A stretch of 8,733 bases of DNA, from positions 1 to 8,733 of the forward strand of contig JAMCQK010000189.1 of the NCBI GenBank assembly GCA_023382135.1. Direction: 5' to 3'. Below are positions 6,073 through 8,733 of the stretch, in pieces (the first letter of the stretch is position 1; every line of letters begins with the position of its first letter). The notes under the pieces are model-generated. The model ran no database searches. It was not told where the DNA came from and saw only the letters and a list, made by a program, of their open reading frames with translations. Made by a program: the position numbers and the translations under genes. The stretch comes from Deinococcus sp. (GTDB taxonomy: Bacteria; Deinococcota; Deinococci; Deinococcales; Thermaceae).

Positions 6073-6093
6073 TACCGATATGATTGGGGTCAA
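6065..6093 (-). promoter_or_regulatory. Sigma-70-type promoter of the argG operon
   Basis: On the minus strand TTGACC (6093-6088) and TATACT (6070-6065) are separated by exactly 17 bp, close to the consensus TTGACA/TATAAT. The predicted transcript start is near 6058, about 83 bases before argG. It is the only strong promoter I can see for the five-gene arginine operon. Confidence 0.75.
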
Positions 6094-6104
6094 GAAACAG
6101 ATTT

Positions 6105-6120
6105 TCCCTTCAGAAAGGGA
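6105..6120. repeat. Small perfect inverted repeat upstream of the argG promoter
   Basis: TCCCTT (6105-6110) and AAGGGA (6115-6120) form a 6-bp dyad around CAGA. It lies just upstream of the argG -35 and between the divergent genes, so it could be a regulator site for either. It is short enough to arise by chance. Confidence 0.25.
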
Positions 6121-6160
6121 CTTCTTATAGTTGATTCTCCGCAGGCAAACAGGGTGGAAG

Positions 6161-6169
6161 TGCTATTGT
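6161..6169 (+). promoter_or_regulatory. Possible extended -10 for plsY
   Basis: TGCTATTGT has the TGn extension and a TATTGT -10 hexamer, 70 bases before the plsY ATG. No good -35 is visible at 16-18 bp upstream. It is the best candidate in the stretch, but weak. Confidence 0.25.
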
Positions 6170-6239
6170 ATGCAGGCACCATTCCTGGTCCAAGTCAGCA
6201 GAACTCGCCATCTGTTGCCATACGGTAACCTTAGGAACC

Positions 6240-6821
6240 ATGGGCCAGATAGAGGCCGCCATCGCGGGCTACCTTCTGGGCAGCTTGCCCTTTGCCTACT
6301 GGTTCGGGCTGCTTCAGGGCAAGAACTTGCTGCTACAAAGCTCAGGAACTCTGGGGGCGACCAATGTACTAAGGTCGTTGGGCACGTTCCCCGCGCTGCT
6401 GGTGCTGCTGCTGGATGTTCTGAAAGGCGTGTTCGCGGTTGCTCTTGGAACATTCTTGGCTGGCGGTTTTACCGGGGGCTTGCTCGCGGGCGCTTTGGCG
6501 GTCTGGGGACACTGTTTTTCTGTCTGGGTATTCGGCAAAGGGGGTAAGGGTATTGCGACCGCAGGCGGGGTGCTGCTTGCGGTGAGCCCATTGATGCTCT
6601 TGGCTGGCGTGGTCTTCTGGGCGCTGGGATATCTGATCACAAAAAGCCCCTATCGCGCAGTTTTGGTTCTTACGTTGTTGTTCCCCATACTGGCAGCGGC
6701 GATAGGACGCCTGGGTGCCTACTGGTGGTTCGGCCTGGGCGTGGGACTCCCCATTACACTCAAACATCTGGCGGACTGGGACCGGCCCGCGTGGAAAGTG
6801 GAGCCCGGCAAGAAGGACTAG
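6240..6821 (+). CDS. plsY: Acyl-phosphate:glycerol-3-phosphate acyltransferase
   Basis: PlsY acylates glycerol-3-phosphate from acyl phosphate, the first step of membrane phospholipid synthesis, as an integral inner-membrane protein. The 193 residues and several hydrophobic helices (about 3-25, 48-74, 78-95, 108-133, 138-158) fit the family. Motif 1 is GSLPFAYW (14-21) with SSGTLGATNVLR at 34-45; the family usually has SGN where this has SGT (Thr37). Motif 2 is GHCFSVWVFGKGGKGIAT (90-107), containing the glycine-rich phosphate loop. The usual third motif near the C-terminus (H-x2-NI-x-RL-x2-G-x-E) is not recognisable: the tail reads LKHLADWDRPAWKVEPG. The ATG has an AGGA close upstream. It diverges from the argG operon and converges on hisD, sharing CTAG at the stops. 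Confidence 0.93.
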   Translation: MGQIEAAIAGYLLGSLPFAYWFGLLQGKNLLLQSSGTLGATNVLRSLGTFPALLVLLLDVLKGVFAVALGTFLAGGFTGGLLAGALAVWGHCFSVWVFGKGGKGIATAGGVLLAVSPLMLLAGVVFWALGYLITKSPYRAVLVLTLLFPILAAAIGRLGAYWWFGLGVGLPITLKHLADWDRPAWKVEPGKKD

Positions 6822-8074
6822 GATTCAGACCCGGCGCGCAGGTCTAGGGCGCGAGCATGGGCCTCGAGTCCTTCCTCCCGCGCCATCCTCGCGCCTGCGG
6901 GTGCAAGCTTTGAGGCCGACTCTTTGGAGAGGCCCACCACCGGTATAACTTTGAGGAAATCCCTTACCGCCAGCCCCGCGCCAAAGCGCGCGCTGCCCGA
7001 TGTCGGCATCACGTGGCTGGGACCGGCAAGGTAGTCCCCCAGGGCTTCACCGGAGTACTCACCCAGAAAAACGCCGCCGGCGTTCTTCACTTTGTCCAAC
7101 CAGTCTTGGGGGTTCTTCAGCGAAAGACAAAGGTGTTCGGGCGCGTAAGCATTGGCGAGATCAAGGGCTTGGGAGAGATCCGAAACCTGGACCAGCCCCC
7201 CGTTGGCCAGCGCCGACCGCGCGGTGCGCGCCCGCGGGAGGCCTTCAATCTGGCGTTCGATTTCTTTTTTGACCTGGCGCAGCAGCTCTATGCTCGGCGA
7301 TAACAGCCAGGCCTCGGAGTCTGCCCCGTGCTCCGCCTGGGCCAGCATGTCGGCGGCGAGCCAGACTGGGTTGGCGCCCTCGTCCGCGATGATCAGCGTT
7401 TCGGTGGGTCCGGGCAGGCCCTCGAGGCCTACCGCCCCGTACACTTCTCGTTTGGCAAGAATCACAAAGCGGTTTCCCGGACCCACCACCTTGTCCACCT
7501 TGGGAACCCGGCTGGTACCGTAGGCCAGAGCCGCCACCGCCTGCGCTCCTCCCATGGCAAAAAGCTGGTCCGCACCGGCAATATGGGCGGCGGCAAGGAT
7601 CGCGGGATGAACCGGGGGCGGACTCGCCACCACCACCTCGCCCACGCCCGCCACCCGCGCGGGCACCACGCACATTAAAAGCGTTGATAAAAGCGGTGCG
7701 CTGCCGCCGGGAACGTACACCCCCACGCGCTCCAGGGGCCGGATAATCTGGGCAAGAACATCGCCTTGATCCCCATGCCTAAAACCGCCCGCGGGTTCGT
7801 TTCGGTAAAAGGCCTCAATGCGATCTTTGGCCAGGGCCATGCCAGCGCGGAGCTCTTCTTCGATGCTTTCAAAGGCTTCCCGCCACGCATCCCTGGGGAT
7901 TTCGGTTACCGCTTGGCCGTCGAGCTCCTGGCTGATACGGTCGAGCGCCTGGTCTCCTTCTTCCCGCACTTCCCGCACAATGGAGTGCACCCGCTCGGCC
8001 TCGCGCTCGTCGCCCTTCCAATAACGGCGCTGGGTAAGCCTGCCGCTGATTTCGTGGGCTCGGTAAATGATCAT
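6818..8074 (-). CDS. hisD: Histidinol dehydrogenase
   Basis: HisD oxidises L-histidinol to L-histidine in two NAD-dependent steps, the end of histidine synthesis, as a zinc-dependent cytosolic dimer. The 418 residues match the family. Predicted zinc ligands are Gln246 and His249 (AQAEHGADSEAW), Asp347 (GDYLAGPSH) and His406 (LEAHARAL). The acid-base pair is Glu313-His314 (APEHLCL). All are shifted by 13 from E. coli Q259, H262, D360, H419, E326 and H327, so the enzyme looks fully active. The NAD-region landmarks VYVPGGSAPLLSTLLM (119-134) and VVGPGNRFV are present. The ATG overlaps the upstream gene's stop as ATGA, with no clear ribosome site of its own, so translation is probably coupled. 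No other his gene is in the window. Confidence 0.98.
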   Translation of the reverse strand: MIIYRAHEISGRLTQRRYWKGDEREAERVHSIVREVREEGDQALDRISQELDGQAVTEIPRDAWREAFESIEEELRAGMALAKDRIEAFYRNEPAGGFRHGDQGDVLAQIIRPLERVGVYVPGGSAPLLSTLLMCVVPARVAGVGEVVVASPPPVHPAILAAAHIAGADQLFAMGGAQAVAALAYGTSRVPKVDKVVGPGNRFVILAKREVYGAVGLEGLPGPTETLIIADEGANPVWLAADMLAQAEHGADSEAWLLSPSIELLRQVKKEIERQIEGLPRARTARSALANGGLVQVSDLSQALDLANAYAPEHLCLSLKNPQDWLDKVKNAGGVFLGEYSGEALGDYLAGPSHVMPTSGSARFGAGLAVRDFLKVIPVVGLSKESASKLAPAGARMAREEGLEAHARALDLRAGSES

Positions 8075-8733
8075 GTGGATGTGGCGTGGCGCTTTCTGCG
8101 GCGGCGTTTGCGCGCGTGATTCTTGGGACGCGGCTCTGGCGCGCTCTCGGTCATTTCCACCTGGCTGATCTCGGCCTCGAAAACGTGCTCGCCTACCTTC
8201 TGGGTGAACTTTAACGGCTCACCCGATGGCGCATAGTAAACCAGCGAAAGGCCTGGGCGGAGCCGAAAAACCTGGACAGCCTCCTCGCCCCAGGAAAGCG
8301 CCAGCACTTGGTCCGGGAGGCGTTCCACATAGACGCGCCCGCCCACCATGGCCAGTTGCCGCATGGCGCCGGCCTCGAGGCCCAACTGCGGAATGGCGAA
8401 AATAAGCGAAAGCGGGTCGTGGAAATCCTGGATGTAAGGAAGCGCCAGGTCTTCTTTCCCTTGGCTCACCACCACCACGCCCTCGTCGCGCGAGAACTCA
8501 ATCTCGGTGACGCGGGTCCCACCGCCCTCCACCCGCTCTACATAGCGGCGGGGAAATCCAGCGCCATCGGTATCACTCTCCCAGCGCTGGCGCGTCTTGG
8601 GCAGCGGAAAGTCCACTTGAGCTTCGAGCAGAATTCGGGCACCCCTGCCGGAGGGCTTAAGGGTCAGGCGCTCCACCCCGGCGGGCTGGCCCGCGTACTT
8701 GAGTTGGTAGGTCCAGGACCGCTCGTGCTGCTC
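8071..8733 (-). CDS. Conserved hypothetical protein, DUF3108-like, 5' end outside the window
   Basis: The frame is open to the right edge, so the true start is not visible; a GTG at 8676 is unlikely to be the start because upstream codons continue the same beta-rich pattern (TYQLKYAGQPAGVERLTL). The protein is rich in alternating beta strands, with a lipid- or outer-layer-binding barrel look, and resembles the DUF3108 group in its opening YxxxxxGxPAG stretch and in GLSLVYYAPSG. No enzyme motif is visible. The C-terminus is a very basic tail, RPKNHARKRRRRKRHATST, unusual for the group and possibly contacting nucleic acid or the membrane surface. A signal peptide, if any, lies outside the window. 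It is co-transcribed with hisD through an ATGA overlap. The family assignment is from pattern only. Confidence 0.6.
   Translation of the reverse strand, partial: EQHERSWTYQLKYAGQPAGVERLTLKPSGRGARILLEAQVDFPLPKTRQRWESDTDGAGFPRRYVERVEGGGTRVTEIEFSRDEGVVVVSQGKEDLALPYIQDFHDPLSLIFAIPQLGLEAGAMRQLAMVGGRVYVERLPDQVLALSWGEEAVQVFRLRPGLSLVYYAPSGEPLKFTQKVGEHVFEAEISQVEMTESAPEPRPKNHARKRRRRKRHATST

Noticed and set aside
7245..7673. Open frames on both strands within hisD
   Set aside because: They overlap a complete hisD with all zinc and catalytic residues and give low-complexity Gly/Arg/Pro-rich products.
1..8733. tRNA, rRNA, CRISPR arrays or insertion-sequence transposases
   Set aside because: I found no cloverleaf, no regularly spaced repeats and no transposase motif; the only mobile-element protein is the tyrosine recombinase.

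Overview
The window looks like part of the chromosome of a moderately GC-rich bacterium. The protein sequences resemble those of the Deinococcota, most likely a Meiothermus-like member of the Thermales, but that is an impression from the sequences and not a search result. Supporting it are the compact gene packing with ATGA/TTGA start-stop overlaps, the frequent TTG and GTG starts, a possible leaderless promoter, and ArgH, CarA and HisD proteins of Thermus type.

Layout. (1) Positions 1-993, + strand: an integron-integrase-type tyrosine recombinase. Its catalytic residues are intact but both ends are damaged: the only nearby ATG is out of frame, and there is no stop of its own. A perfect 21-bp inverted repeat links the first bases of the window (1-21) with the part of the gene that encodes the catalytic tyrosine (932-952). 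(2) Positions 994-5975, - strand: a compact arginine-biosynthesis operon transcribed right to left, argG > GNAT acetyltransferase > argH > argA (short N-acetylglutamate synthase) > 58-codon open frame > carA. All junctions from argG to argA overlap or nearly touch. Only carA is separated, by a 182-bp leader. (3) Positions 5976-6239: a divergent intergenic region. It holds a strong sigma-70-type promoter for argG (TTGACC, 17 bp, TATACT) overlapped by an ArgR-box-like sequence, then a 27-codon leader frame whose stop overlaps the argG start codon. (4) Positions 6240-6821, + strand: plsY, acyl-phosphate:glycerol-3-phosphate acyltransferase, a membrane protein. (5) Positions 6818-8733, - strand: hisD (histidinol dehydrogenase), preceded by the 3' part of a DUF3108-like gene that runs off the right edge. 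plsY and hisD converge and share the 4 bp CTAG.

How the genes work together. CarA supplies the glutaminase subunit that feeds ammonia to carbamoyl phosphate synthesis. ArgA acetylates glutamate to start the ornithine branch. ArgG and ArgH turn citrulline into arginine. argB, argC, argD/argJ, argF and carB are not in the window. Arginine repression at the argG promoter would therefore control both the first and the last steps of the pathway. plsY and hisD are unrelated housekeeping genes.

The most unusual features are the recombinase with its inverted repeat, the possible leaderless leader peptide before argG, and a palindromic repeat that has become the N-terminus of the GNAT protein.
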